13,715 nt of DNA from assembly GCA_003151595.1 (NCBI GenBank), contig PLXW01000146.1, positions 12,555 through 26,269 on the forward strand, in the 5' to 3' direction. This document shows positions 1 through 6,356 of the stretch, in pieces (position 1 is the first letter of the stretch; the number at the start of each line of letters is the position of its first letter). The position numbers were made by a program, and so were the translations under genes. The notes under the pieces were generated by a model, which was not told the origin of the DNA, searched no databases, and worked only from the letters and a program-made list of their open reading frames with translations. The DNA is from Myxococcales bacterium (GTDB lineage: Bacteria > Myxococcota > Polyangia > Polyangiales > Polyangiaceae).

Positions 1-812
1 ATGTTGTCGCCGCCGAGCAGGATGTGATCTCCCACCGCCACGCGCGCCAGCTCCAGCTGCCCGCCCACGTCGGTCGCCGCGATCGCCGAGAAGTCGGTCG
101 TCCCTCCGCCGACGTCGACCACCAGGATCACGTCGCCCGGCTTCACCTGCTTTCGCCAGGCGTCGCCCATCGCTTCGATCCAGGCGTAGAGCGCGGCCTG
201 CGGCTCTTCGAGCAACGTGAGCCGCTCGATTCCCGCGGCCGTCGCCGCTTCGACCGTGAGCTCGCGCGCGCCCGCGTCGAACGACGCCGGCACGGTGATG
301 ACGACGTCTTGCTCGCCGAGCTTCGCCCCTTCGCCGATGCGCGCGTCCCACGCCTCGCCGAGGTGCTCCAGGTAACGCCACGACGCCTCGACCGGCGAGA
401 TCTTCTCCACGTCCTCCGGCGCTCCCAGCGGAAGGAGCGCCGCGCGTCGATCGATCCCGGCGTGCGACAGCCAGCTCTTGGCGCTCGACACCAGCCGCGC
501 CGGCGCTTCGACGCCGCGCGTCCGCGCATACTCGCCGACCGCGTAGGCGCGCTTCGCGTCCCACGGGAGCGCCATCGCCCCTTCGCTCGCGTGCGCGAAA
601 TAGAGGAACGACGGCAGGAGCTCCCGCGCATCGACCGCGGCCTGCGACACCAGCTGCGCGACCGGCAGGATCGCGGTGCGCGCGTTCTCGACGCTCGCGT
701 CGGCGAACGCCAGCGCGCAGTGCGTGGTCCCGAGATCGATCCCCACGACGTAGCGCGAAGGCTGCTCGTCTCGCTTCCCGGCCGCCGTCTTGGCGCTCTT
801 CCCCCCGCTCAC
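1..812 (-). CDS. Hsp70/DnaK-like ATPase (partial, runs off the left edge)
   Basis: N-terminal 270 residues of an Hsp70-family protein, an actin-fold ATPase. The first phosphate-binding loop is at residues 24-35 (GIDLGTTHCALA) and the second at 233-241 (DVGGGTTDF). Between them, VITVPASFD (171-179) and LLEEPQAALYAW (200-211) match the Hsp70 connecting segments. About 20 polar residues precede the first loop, a little more than in DnaK. The start is GTG at 812-810, overlapping the stop of the upstream DUF2760 gene as GTGA, so the two are probably translationally coupled. The substrate-binding half lies outside the window, so this could be a full DnaK-like chaperone or a short HscC-like or actin-like ATPase. 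No DnaJ or GrpE partner is visible; the neighbour is DUF2760. Family assignment is firm; the specific role is unknown. Confidence 0.93.
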   Translation of the reverse strand, partial: MSGGKSAKTAAGKRDEQPSRYVVGIDLGTTHCALAFADASVENARTAILPVAQLVSQAAVDARELLPSFLYFAHASEGAMALPWDAKRAYAVGEYARTRGVEAPARLVSSAKSWLSHAGIDRRAALLPLGAPEDVEKISPVEASWRYLEHLGEAWDARIGEGAKLGEQDVVITVPASFDAGARELTVEAATAAGIERLTLLEEPQAALYAWIEAMGDAWRKQVKPGDVILVVDVGGGTTDFSAIAATDVGGQLELARVAVGDHILLGGDN

Positions 813-1360
813 AGCTCGACCTCCGCGGGCGCGAGCACGTTCGCGTCATGCCCTGCCACCGGCACGGGGAGACTCAGATCGATCGCGCGCCATCCGCGAT
901 GACGAAGGACGCCGTTGAACGGCGGCGACCCCGCGACGTTCCCGCTCAGCTTCACCTCCGCCGGCGCGAACCCCGCCGCGATCGTCACGCGCGTCCCCTC
1001 TTCCTCGGTGCGAATCGGTTTGAGCTGCGCGTGCGCGCGGAGCGCCTTCCGGCACCCCTCGTGAACCACGCGCGCCGCCGCGCCGACGTCGGCGTCCGAG
1101 AACGTCGCCACGTCTTGCTCCAGAAAATCGACGAGCCGCCCTTCGCGCTGGAAGAGCGCCAGGAGCACGAGCGCCGTATCGGCGGTCGCCGGCGGGAAGA
1201 TCGCCGGGAGCGACTGCATCGGCGGGCGCACCTCCGGGAGGCGACCGCGCTCGCGCACGTTGGAGACATCGCGCGCGAAGACGCCGTCGAACATCACGCG
1301 GAAGAAGCAGACCCACGCGAGCGCGACGCGCGAAAAGAACGGGAGGGGGGTATCGGCCAC
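809..1360 (-). CDS. DUF2760 domain protein
   Basis: A 183-residue protein with a hydrophobic N-terminal stretch (about 8-30, FFSRVALAWVCFFRVMFDGVF), then a helical middle part (about 45-110) and a beta-rich end (about 120-183). The opening 'FFRVMFDGVFARDV', a middle containing 'ALVLLALFQREGRLVDFLEQD', and the end 'GVLRHRGWRAIDLSLPVP' fit the DUF2760 family, recognised from memory of its pattern. The family is uncharacterised and, as I recall, often sits beside Hsp70-like genes. The start is GTG at 1360. The stop overlaps the GTG of the Hsp70 gene by four bases, and the YggT-like gene ends 51 bases upstream, so the three probably share a transcript. A reasonable inference is that it is an accessory or client factor of the Hsp70-like ATPase. 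No catalytic motif is visible. Confidence 0.82.
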   Translation of the reverse strand: MADTPLPFFSRVALAWVCFFRVMFDGVFARDVSNVRERGRLPEVRPPMQSLPAIFPPATADTALVLLALFQREGRLVDFLEQDVATFSDADVGAAARVVHEGCRKALRAHAQLKPIRTEEEGTRVTIAAGFAPAEVKLSGNVAGSPPFNGVLRHRGWRAIDLSLPVPVAGHDANVLAPAEVEL

Positions 1361-1411
1361 GCCGCGAGATCTACTCGACTCGCCCCGTGAACGCGACTCT
1401 GCCCCGCTCGG

Positions 1412-1771
1412 TCACACCTCTTCGGCGAGCGGCCGGTTGACGGCGCGCAAGAGGCTCACGATGAGGCCGTTCAGGAGCGCATAGGCGACGAGGGCTGCGA
1501 CGAGCGACCACGCGATGGGATGGCCTCCCGGGTCGCGACCGTCAGCGATGATGCCGCTGAACGGGTGAAAGAGCGGCGCGGTCACATGATCGATCCACAA
1601 GACGAAGGGCACGGCGCGCGCTTCGACGTACGCGAGCACGAGCCTCACCGCGAGCAGCAGATACACGACGCCGAAGAGCACGTTCACCACCTGCGCCAGT
1701 CGAACGGCGAAGGGGTGGCGCGCAATGACGCCGTGATGGAACACGAGCCCGGTCTCACTATCGCGGTACAT
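1412..1771 (-). CDS. YggT-like small membrane protein
   Basis: A 119-residue protein with two hydrophobic helices (about 24-48 and 86-108) separated by a polar segment with TAPLFHPFSGII at 64-75. This resembles the 'DPLLxPFRGI' signature between the helices of YggT proteins, inner-membrane proteins whose exact function is poorly known. I chose ATG at 1771 because the open frame continues upstream only as Arg-rich translation of the sequence behind the next gene, unlike membrane protein. No clear Shine-Dalgarno sequence precedes it. It follows the diguanylate cyclase gene after a 146-base gap and precedes DUF2760 by 51 bases. An alternative is an unrelated two-helix membrane protein; the similarity is moderate. 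The coding frame itself is convincing from its hydrophobic pattern and codon use. Confidence 0.72.
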   Translation of the reverse strand: MYRDSETGLVFHHGVIARHPFAVRLAQVVNVLFGVVYLLLAVRLVLAYVEARAVPFVLWIDHVTAPLFHPFSGIIADGRDPGGHPIAWSLVAALVAYALLNGLIVSLLRAVNRPLAEEV

Positions 1772-1807
1772 GCCCCGGTTCGTTTCATGTTTCGCGCCAA
1801 CGCCGCA

Positions 1808-1836
1808 GGGGCCGCTTTGGCGGAAAAATCGGCCCC
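1808..1836. repeat. Inverted repeat in the leader of the YggT-like gene
   Basis: GGGGCCG at 1808-1814 and CGGCCCC at 1830-1836 form a perfect 7-bp stem with a 15-base loop. Inside it, CCGC/GCGG (1812-1815 and 1820-1823) could form a smaller competing hairpin. It lies 37 bases upstream of the YggT-like start and 82 bases past the cyclase stop. On the minus strand the T-run (about 1824-1828) lies inside the loop and not after the stem, so it is not a standard intrinsic terminator. It could be a leader structure or an operator, and chance cannot be excluded in such GC-rich DNA. Confidence 0.35.
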
Positions 1837-1917
1837 ATGTGCCGATCGCGGCCCGCTGAGTCGTGGCGAACGTGCGCGCCTGAGTAAGAGACGCCTCACC
1901 TCCGCGTCGCGGACCCC

Positions 1918-2916
1918 TCAGCGCGCCCGCTTGGCGACCACGACGCGATCGCGACCGAGCTTCTTGGCGCCGTACATCGCCACGTCGGCGCGCTGCTCGA
2001 GCTTCTCGGGCGACTCCTCGCCGTCCCACGTCGCCACGCCGATCGAGACGGTCTGCCCGATGCTCGCATCGCCGATGGCGATCGGACGGTCAGCCGCGTT
2101 GCGACAGATGCGATCGGCGATCGTCTTCGCTTCGACCGCCGACGTGCTCGGCATCAAGAGGACGAACTCTTCGCCGCCGCGTCGCACGAGGATGTCGACG
2201 CGACGCGTGGCCGCCCGCACCCGCTCCACGAACACGCGCAGCACCTGATCGCCCACGGCGTGCCCGTACGTGTCGTTCACCTGCTTGAAGTGATCGAGGT
2301 CCATCAGCAGCACGCTCACCGAGTCGCCCGACCGCCGCGCGCGCTCCATCTCTTCGAGCATGCGCGACGCGAGGTAGCGCCCGTTGAACGCCAGCGTGAG
2401 ATCGTCGGTGACCGCCAGCCGCTCCAGGCGCGCGCGTTGAATCGGCCCCACCGAGCAGTTCGCGAGCAGCCGCGCCAGCACTTCGTCCGTCGCGCTGAAG
2501 GCACCGACCTCGGGCGACGACACCGACAGCACGCCGATCGCGGCCCCCTCCGACACCAGCGGCTCCGCGACCATCGACGCGATCGCGAACCCCTGCCCCG
2601 GCGAGACCTTGAACCGCGGATCCTCGTGCACGTCGATCACGCGCGCGGGCTTGCAGTGGTCGAGCACCCACCCCGCGATCCCTTCGCCCACGCGCATCGG
2701 CACCGTCGCCGTCTCGCGCCCCGTCCCCGATCGCGCGCTCGAGAGGAGGTACGTCCGCGACCCGTCGAGCATTCGAATCGACGCGTGGTCGCCCGGGAGC
2801 ATGGCCAGCGCCGTATCGGTCACCGCCCGCAGCGCGTCTTCGAGCGAGCGCCCGTCCGCCAGCTGCTCGGTCAGCTGCAGCAGCGCGAGGAGATCTTTGA
2901 GCGCGTCGTGGGACAT
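1918..2916 (-). CDS. GAF-GGDEF diguanylate cyclase
   Basis: A 332-residue cytoplasmic protein. Residues about 10-160 look like a GAF sensory domain (SLEDALRAVTDTALAML, VGEGIAGWVLDH, EPLVSEGAAIGVLSV). Residues about 165-330 are a GGDEF domain: DDLTLAFNGRYL (171-182), LLMDLDHFKQVNDTYGH (203-219) with metal-binding Asp206, and the active-site motif GGEEF (247-251). GGEEF is a catalytically competent form, so the protein should make cyclic di-GMP from two GTP. An RxxD inhibitory site lies at Arg238-Asp241, suggesting product feedback inhibition. No membrane segment or receiver domain is present, so the GAF domain is the likely input; its ligand is unknown. The ATG at 2916 lies 22 bases after the upstream lipoprotein gene stop, consistent with an operon. 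The ribosome binding site is weak. Confidence 0.93.
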   Translation of the reverse strand: MSHDALKDLLALLQLTEQLADGRSLEDALRAVTDTALAMLPGDHASIRMLDGSRTYLLSSARSGTGRETATVPMRVGEGIAGWVLDHCKPARVIDVHEDPRFKVSPGQGFAIASMVAEPLVSEGAAIGVLSVSSPEVGAFSATDEVLARLLANCSVGPIQRARLERLAVTDDLTLAFNGRYLASRMLEEMERARRSGDSVSVLLMDLDHFKQVNDTYGHAVGDQVLRVFVERVRAATRRVDILVRRGGEEFVLLMPSTSAVEAKTIADRICRNAADRPIAIGDASIGQTVSIGVATWDGEESPEKLEQRADVAMYGAKKLGRDRVVVAKRAR

Positions 2917-2938
2917 GGAATGCGCGTCGGCCTCAACG

Positions 2939-4033
2939 TCATCGCGGCGCGGAGACGACGCCGGCGAGCGAAGGCTTCGCGCCGCCGCGATCCATCCGCA
3001 CGGTGTGCACGCTGCCGTCGATCTTCCACCCTTCCGGGACGTTGGGCGTGCATCCAGGTCCGAAGCCGTCGGCGCGGAACAGGTATTCGAGAGAGCCCTT
3101 GTCGACCTCGACGTGCCCCTTCTTGGTCTCGCGTTCGCGCGCCACGTCGAGCGTCAGCTTGTGCTGCCCGCCGCGGGCCGCGGTGCAATACGACAGGAGG
3201 TAGAAGCTCCGCCCGCGCGTATCGATGGCGTCGGCGATGCGGGTCATCGCGTCCTTCAGTGCCTCGGCGTTCGGCGCGAGAAAGAGCGACGTCTCGGCGT
3301 AGGCGTCGAGCTTCATCTTCGCCGCGTCGGGGCTGAAGGCGACGGCGTACCTCCCGATGTCGACCTCCACGTGTCGCAGCTCGGCCGCGACGGCGCGCAC
3401 ATCGACGCGCGACGCGCGATCGGTCGTACGCGCGATGAGCACGAGGTTCGCGATGCGCGGGCCGTTGCTGGGCGGCGTCGCCTGGCGAAGCGCGCGAAGC
3501 GCGGCCACGTACCCGCTGTTGAGATCGAGGCTCGGGTCGCGCGACTTGTACGTCGGGATCTTCGCCGCCGCGGCCTTCAGCGCATCAACCGACGCGCCGA
3601 AAGGCGCGAGCGTCGCGGGTTGCTCCACGCCGTCGAGCGCGAAGATCGCCGTGCGTCGCCCCGCGCCCAGGCGATCGACCACAGCCCCCACGGCCGACGC
3701 CATCGCGTCGAGCTCCTCGGCCGTCGGACGCCCGCCGAGATCGACGAGCACCAACGTCGCCTGCGCCGGTCGCAGATCCGGGTTCACGATCACGCGGTCC
3801 ACGCCCGGGCCAATCACGCGATCGTCCTCCTTCACGGTGAACGCCGACTCCTGCAGCGACGCCACGGGCGCGTCGTTCGCCGTCACGCGGAAGAAGAGGA
3901 GCACGTTGGCCGGCTTCTCTTCCGCCGCGTCGATCTTCCTGATGCGCAGCGCTGGTTCGCACGCGGTGAGCGCGAGGGCACCGACGCCGAAGAGGCACGC
4001 CAGACAGAAGCGGGAGAGTGCTGTGAAGCTCAC
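2939..4033 (-). CDS. VWFA-like lipoprotein
   Basis: A 364-residue protein with a lipoprotein signal peptide: hydrophobic residues 10-24 ending in the lipobox LTAC, with Cys25 the lipidated residue. The mature part resembles the 'VWFA-related' proteins of acidobacteria and deltaproteobacteria: a short beta domain with SAFTVKEDDRVI (63-74), then a Rossmann-like region starting ATLVLVDLGG (92-101) with later strands such as RTAIFALDG and ANLVLIART. The metal-site motif DxSxS appears degenerate (Asp98-Leu-Gly-Gly-Arg), so metal-dependent adhesion is doubtful. The region SFYLLSYCTAARGGQHKL matches the closing strand and the 'YxLsYxp...G.xHxl' pattern common in these proteins. The start is GTG at 4033, chosen because it gives a complete signal peptide; there is no good ribosome binding site. 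The cyclase gene follows 22 bases downstream. Role unknown; location in the envelope is inferred. Confidence 0.78.
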   Translation of the reverse strand: MSFTALSRFCLACLFGVGALALTACEPALRIRKIDAAEEKPANVLLFFRVTANDAPVASLQESAFTVKEDDRVIGPGVDRVIVNPDLRPAQATLVLVDLGGRPTAEELDAMASAVGAVVDRLGAGRRTAIFALDGVEQPATLAPFGASVDALKAAAAKIPTYKSRDPSLDLNSGYVAALRALRQATPPSNGPRIANLVLIARTTDRASRVDVRAVAAELRHVEVDIGRYAVAFSPDAAKMKLDAYAETSLFLAPNAEALKDAMTRIADAIDTRGRSFYLLSYCTAARGGQHKLTLDVARERETKKGHVEVDKGSLEYLFRADGFGPGCTPNVPEGWKIDGSVHTVRMDRGGAKPSLAGVVSAPR

Positions 4034-4081
4034 GCGACCGGTTTACGTCGCCCGGCGGGCCGTTGTCGAGCCTGGACGCGT

Positions 4082-4123
4082 CGAACGCCGGGTGTCGAGT
4101 TTCCTCGCCGAGCCCGGCGTTCG
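4082..4123 (-). terminator. Strong hairpin after the peptidase gene, possible terminator
   Basis: CGAACGCCGGG at 4082-4092 and CCCGGCGTTCG at 4113-4123 are a perfect 11-bp inverted repeat with a 20-base loop, which holds a smaller CGAG/CTCG stem (4096-4099 and 4104-4107). It lies 23 bases beyond the peptidase stop and 48 bases before the lipoprotein start, where a terminator would be expected. No T-run follows on either strand, so it would be an atypical terminator or a transcript-stabilising hairpin. An operator for the lipoprotein operon is the alternative. Confidence 0.45.
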
Positions 4124-4146
4124 TCGCCGAATGTGTGCGATTCGAG

Positions 4147-5724
4147 TCAGTCGCGACGACGGCGCGACACCAGGAGCGCGATCGCGCCGAGCGCGAGCAT
4201 GGTCGTACCGGTCTCGCCGAGCGGCGACTGCGTGCCGGGCGCGTTGCAGCTGCAACCGCTCGACGAGGCGGGTCCGCCGCTGCCGAAGCCGTTGTTTCCA
4301 GCATCGCCCGCGACGGTCGTGGTGGCGCCGCTGTCTTCGTCCGTCGACGGGGGGGGCGTGTAGATCGACCCCGCGTCGTCGCCGGTCCCGACCGTGCCGC
4401 CGTCGTCGCCGCTCGTCGTGCCGCCGTCGTCGCCCGTCGCGCCGCCGTCGCCCGACGTCGCGCCACCGTCGCCGCTCGAGGAGCCGGCGTCATCGCCCGC
4501 ACCGGCGTCGGGGCCCGTCTGCACTCCACCGCTCGCGAGCTTCGTCGAGTTGGGCGATCCCCACCCCGTCGGACCGTCGTAGCCCGTGCCGGCGTTGCAG
4601 TAGTACTTCCCGCTCGAGCTGCACGACCCGTTCGAGCCCGACGTCACGTCGTAGAACTTGTCGGTGTTCGAGTAGTACCAGGACGGCGGATGCGTATTGA
4701 GGCCGAGCAGCGTGAACAGGCCGGCGATGATCGGCGAGCTCTCGCTGGTGCCTCCGACCGGAACCCAGCCCGAGCCCGAGCCGCAGTCGGTGTTGCTGCA
4801 GTAGGTGGCGACAGCGTTCTGCGGATCCGCGCTCGCCGAGATGTCCGACTCCATTCGCTTCGTGCACGCCGCCGGCAACGCCGACTGCCACGCGGGGCGG
4901 GGGAACTCCGCGCTGCATCCGCTGCCGGTGCTGTCCCACGCCGTCTCCGACCATCCGCGCGAGCTCGAGTCCTGCACGAGGCTCGTCCCGCCGATGGCCA
5001 GCACGTACGTCGACGTCGCCGGGTAGCTCGCGCCGTAGCCGTTGTCGCCGGCGCTCGCGGTGATGAGGATGCCCGGGTGGTTGCCGAAGTACTGCGTGTC
5101 CTGCGCGACGTCGCCGCTACCGCTGCTCTCGCCGCCGCCGTAGCTGTTGCTGACGGCGACCGCCCCCTTCTTGATCGCGGTCAGGAGCGCGACGCCGAGA
5201 TCGTCGGTGTTGGCGCTCGACGCTTCGACCAGCATGATCTTGCACGTCGGGCAGACGGCGCTGACCATGTCGACGTCGAGCGCGATCTCGCCGGCCCACC
5301 CGGTGTCGGCCGCGGGGTACGAGCCGGCGACGCCGTCTTGATTCAGCTTGATGAAGCAGCCGTTCGCCGTGGTGCACGCCGGCAGCCCGAAGGTCGAGCG
5401 GTACATCGCGAGGTCCGACTCGACGTCCGGCGAGTCGTTCGCGTCGACGATGGCGACGATCTTTCCGTCACCAGGGCCGTGCGCGGGGATGGAGTAGGCG
5501 GCCGCGAGATCGGCCGGCCCGTAGCCTTGCGGCGCGGCCGACGAGTGAATGGTCCCGTCCGGGTTGGTGAGGGCGTGCGCATAGCATCGCATCTCGCCGG
5601 GCCGAGCCCTCAGCGGGTCGCACAACGGCCGGTGCGTCCGCGGGCCCTCCGCGTGAGCCAGGCCCGCCGCAAACAGGATCGGCGCAACTGCCAACGTCCC
5701 GAACCAACGTCGAGTCGAATTCAT
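4147..5724 (-). CDS. Secreted sedolisin-type (S53) serine peptidase with MYXO-CTERM-like tail
   Basis: A 525-residue exported protease. Residues 1-25 form a signal peptide (RR at 5-6, hydrophobic core, likely cut after AHA). The catalytic domain spans about 67-397: Glu146 and Asp150 in GEIALDVD match the S53 Glu/Asp pair, Asp227 in SAGDNG is the oxyanion residue, and Ser327 in GGTSESSP is the nucleophile. Asp359-Val360 and GTGYDGPTGWGSP (379-391) match the calcium site. Many Cys pairs suggest disulfides. The usual large S53 pro-domain is absent: only about 40 residues follow the signal peptide. Residues 402-470 are an Asp/Gly/Ser/Thr-rich linker with about four 7-8-residue repeats, then Cys491-x-Cys493, a hydrophobic helix (508-520) and RRRRD, a MYXO-CTERM-like sorting tail. 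The start ATG has GGAGGA four bases upstream. It probably degrades extracellular protein while anchored to the surface. Confidence 0.94.
   Translation of the reverse strand: MNSTRRWFGTLAVAPILFAAGLAHAEGPRTHRPLCDPLRARPGEMRCYAHALTNPDGTIHSSAAPQGYGPADLAAAYSIPAHGPGDGKIVAIVDANDSPDVESDLAMYRSTFGLPACTTANGCFIKLNQDGVAGSYPAADTGWAGEIALDVDMVSAVCPTCKIMLVEASSANTDDLGVALLTAIKKGAVAVSNSYGGGESSGSGDVAQDTQYFGNHPGILITASAGDNGYGASYPATSTYVLAIGGTSLVQDSSSRGWSETAWDSTGSGCSAEFPRPAWQSALPAACTKRMESDISASADPQNAVATYCSNTDCGSGSGWVPVGGTSESSPIIAGLFTLLGLNTHPPSWYYSNTDKFYDVTSGSNGSCSSSGKYYCNAGTGYDGPTGWGSPNSTKLASGGVQTGPDAGAGDDAGSSSGDGGATSGDGGATGDDGGTTSGDDGGTVGTGDDAGSIYTPPPSTDEDSGATTTVAGDAGNNGFGSGGPASSSGCSCNAPGTQSPLGETGTTMLALGAIALLVSRRRRD
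4390..4476 (-). repeat. Degenerate 21-24-bp tandem repeat encoding the peptidase linker
   Basis: These bases encode residues 417-445 of the peptidase as four consecutive units: SGDGGAT, SGDGGAT, GDDGGTT and SGDDGGTV. At DNA level the plus strand shows recurring CCGCCGTCG-type blocks. Units this similar can gain or lose copies by slippage, so linker length may vary between strains. Confidence 0.65.
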
Positions 5725-5728
5725 GTCG

Positions 5729-5734
5729 TCCTCC
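5729..5734 (-). promoter_or_regulatory. Ribosome binding site of the peptidase gene
   Basis: GGAGGA on the minus strand, four bases before the ATG at 5724. It is one of the few canonical Shine-Dalgarno sequences in this window and it fixes the peptidase start. Confidence 0.75.
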
Positions 5735-5778
5735 AGCTCATTGCCGACAACGCACGCACGCCCCGCAGGTGCGAATTC

Positions 5779-5806
5779 CTTATGCGCGCGGTCGACGCCG
5801 GCACAA
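5779..5806 (-). promoter_or_regulatory. Candidate sigma-70-like promoter of the peptidase gene
   Basis: On the minus strand TTGTGC (5806-5801) is followed after 16 bases by CATAAG (5784-5779). These match TTGACA at three and TATAAT at four of six positions. The transcript would start near 5772, giving a leader of about 48 bases with the GGAGGA site. The flanking 5725-5958 region is visibly AT-richer than the genes, as expected for a promoter region. The match is weak and unproven. Confidence 0.3.
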
Positions 5807-5942
5807 GCAGAACTCCGACATGAAAAATGCGAAAAGCGCGCTCACTGGAATCTTCATTTTCCGCGGGCTTTTGACGCGAATCGGCATTCCGAGGTGACCG
5901 GGCTTTTGCGTTCGAAGCGAAATATCTCGGGCGCTCTTGAGA

Positions 5943-5957
5943 CGCGATCTGGTCGCG
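5943..5957. repeat. Short inverted repeat just past the four-helix protein gene
   Basis: CGCGA (5943-5947) and TCGCG (5953-5957) form a 5-bp stem with a 5-base loop, directly after the stop at 5959-5961 of the minus-strand gene. No T-run follows. It is a weak terminator candidate at most. Confidence 0.2.
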
Positions 5958-5958
5958 C

Positions 5959-6297
5959 TCACCGGGTCGCGCGCTTCTTCCGCGCGTCGATCAAGAGGAG
6001 CGCGAGCGCGGCGGGCATCGTGACGACGACGACGATCGAGATCACGTCGACGTGTCCTTCGCGGAGTGATTGCGCGAGCGCCGCGCCGTGGCTCGCGAGC
6101 TGCTGCCCGCACAAGAGCGCGAACGCGATCGCGAAGCCCGGCGGTCTCCGCACCATCAAGACGCCGACGAGCACGTCGATGAGCGCGAACGTCGCGTGAC
6201 GAACGCGCTCCTCGGGGGCGCCGTTCGCCATCGCGAGCAGGTGGTACGCGCCCGCGCACATGAACGCCGCAGCCAGCAGTCGAAACGTCAGCTGCAT
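5959..6297 (-). CDS. Small four-helix membrane protein of unknown function
   Basis: A 112-residue protein from ATG 6297, made almost wholly of four hydrophobic segments (about 4-24, 34-50, 53-75 and 84-103) with short charged loops and a basic C-terminal end (DARKKRATR). I do not recognise the family; it has no catalytic motif. An in-frame ATG at 6330 would add a polar 11-residue extension (MGRGEREAGGA), but no ribosome binding site precedes that ATG and it would leave only 26 bases to the divergent gene, so I prefer 6297. It is head-to-head with the DUF2378-like gene at 6357 and may share a promoter region with it. It ends 234 bases upstream of the peptidase start. The coding frame is supported by the hydrophobic pattern; the antisense frames are Arg-rich nonsense. 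Confidence 0.68.
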   Translation of the reverse strand: MQLTFRLLAAAFMCAGAYHLLAMANGAPEERVRHATFALIDVLVGVLMVRRPPGFAIAFALLCGQQLASHGAALAQSLREGHVDVISIVVVVTMPAALALLLIDARKKRATR

Positions 6298-6356
6298 CGC
6301 GCCGCCAGCTTCTCGCTCTCCTCGTCCCATGTCATTGTTTCGGCAACGGATCCCGA

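Noticed and set aside
24..902. 292-codon plus-strand frame at the left edge
   Set aside because: It runs opposite the Hsp70-like and DUF2760 genes, whose motifs are clear, and encodes Arg-rich nonsense.
2609..4363. 584-codon plus-strand frame opposite the cyclase and lipoprotein genes
   Set aside because: Low-complexity Arg-rich translation crossing two real genes and the gap between them; no domain or ribosome binding site.
4063..5823. 586-codon plus-strand frame opposite the peptidase gene
   Set aside because: Mirror of the peptidase codons; the Arg/Ala-rich product has no motif.
5779..5856. Possible 25-residue minus-strand peptide upstream of the peptidase (begins MKIPVSALFAFF)
   Set aside because: No ribosome binding site, an Arg-rich end, and it overlaps the likely promoter; too short to support.
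5865..5908. 9-bp direct repeat GGGCTTTTG at 5865-5873 and 5900-5908
   Set aside because: Two short copies without symmetry or any link to a mobile element; chance is a sufficient explanation.
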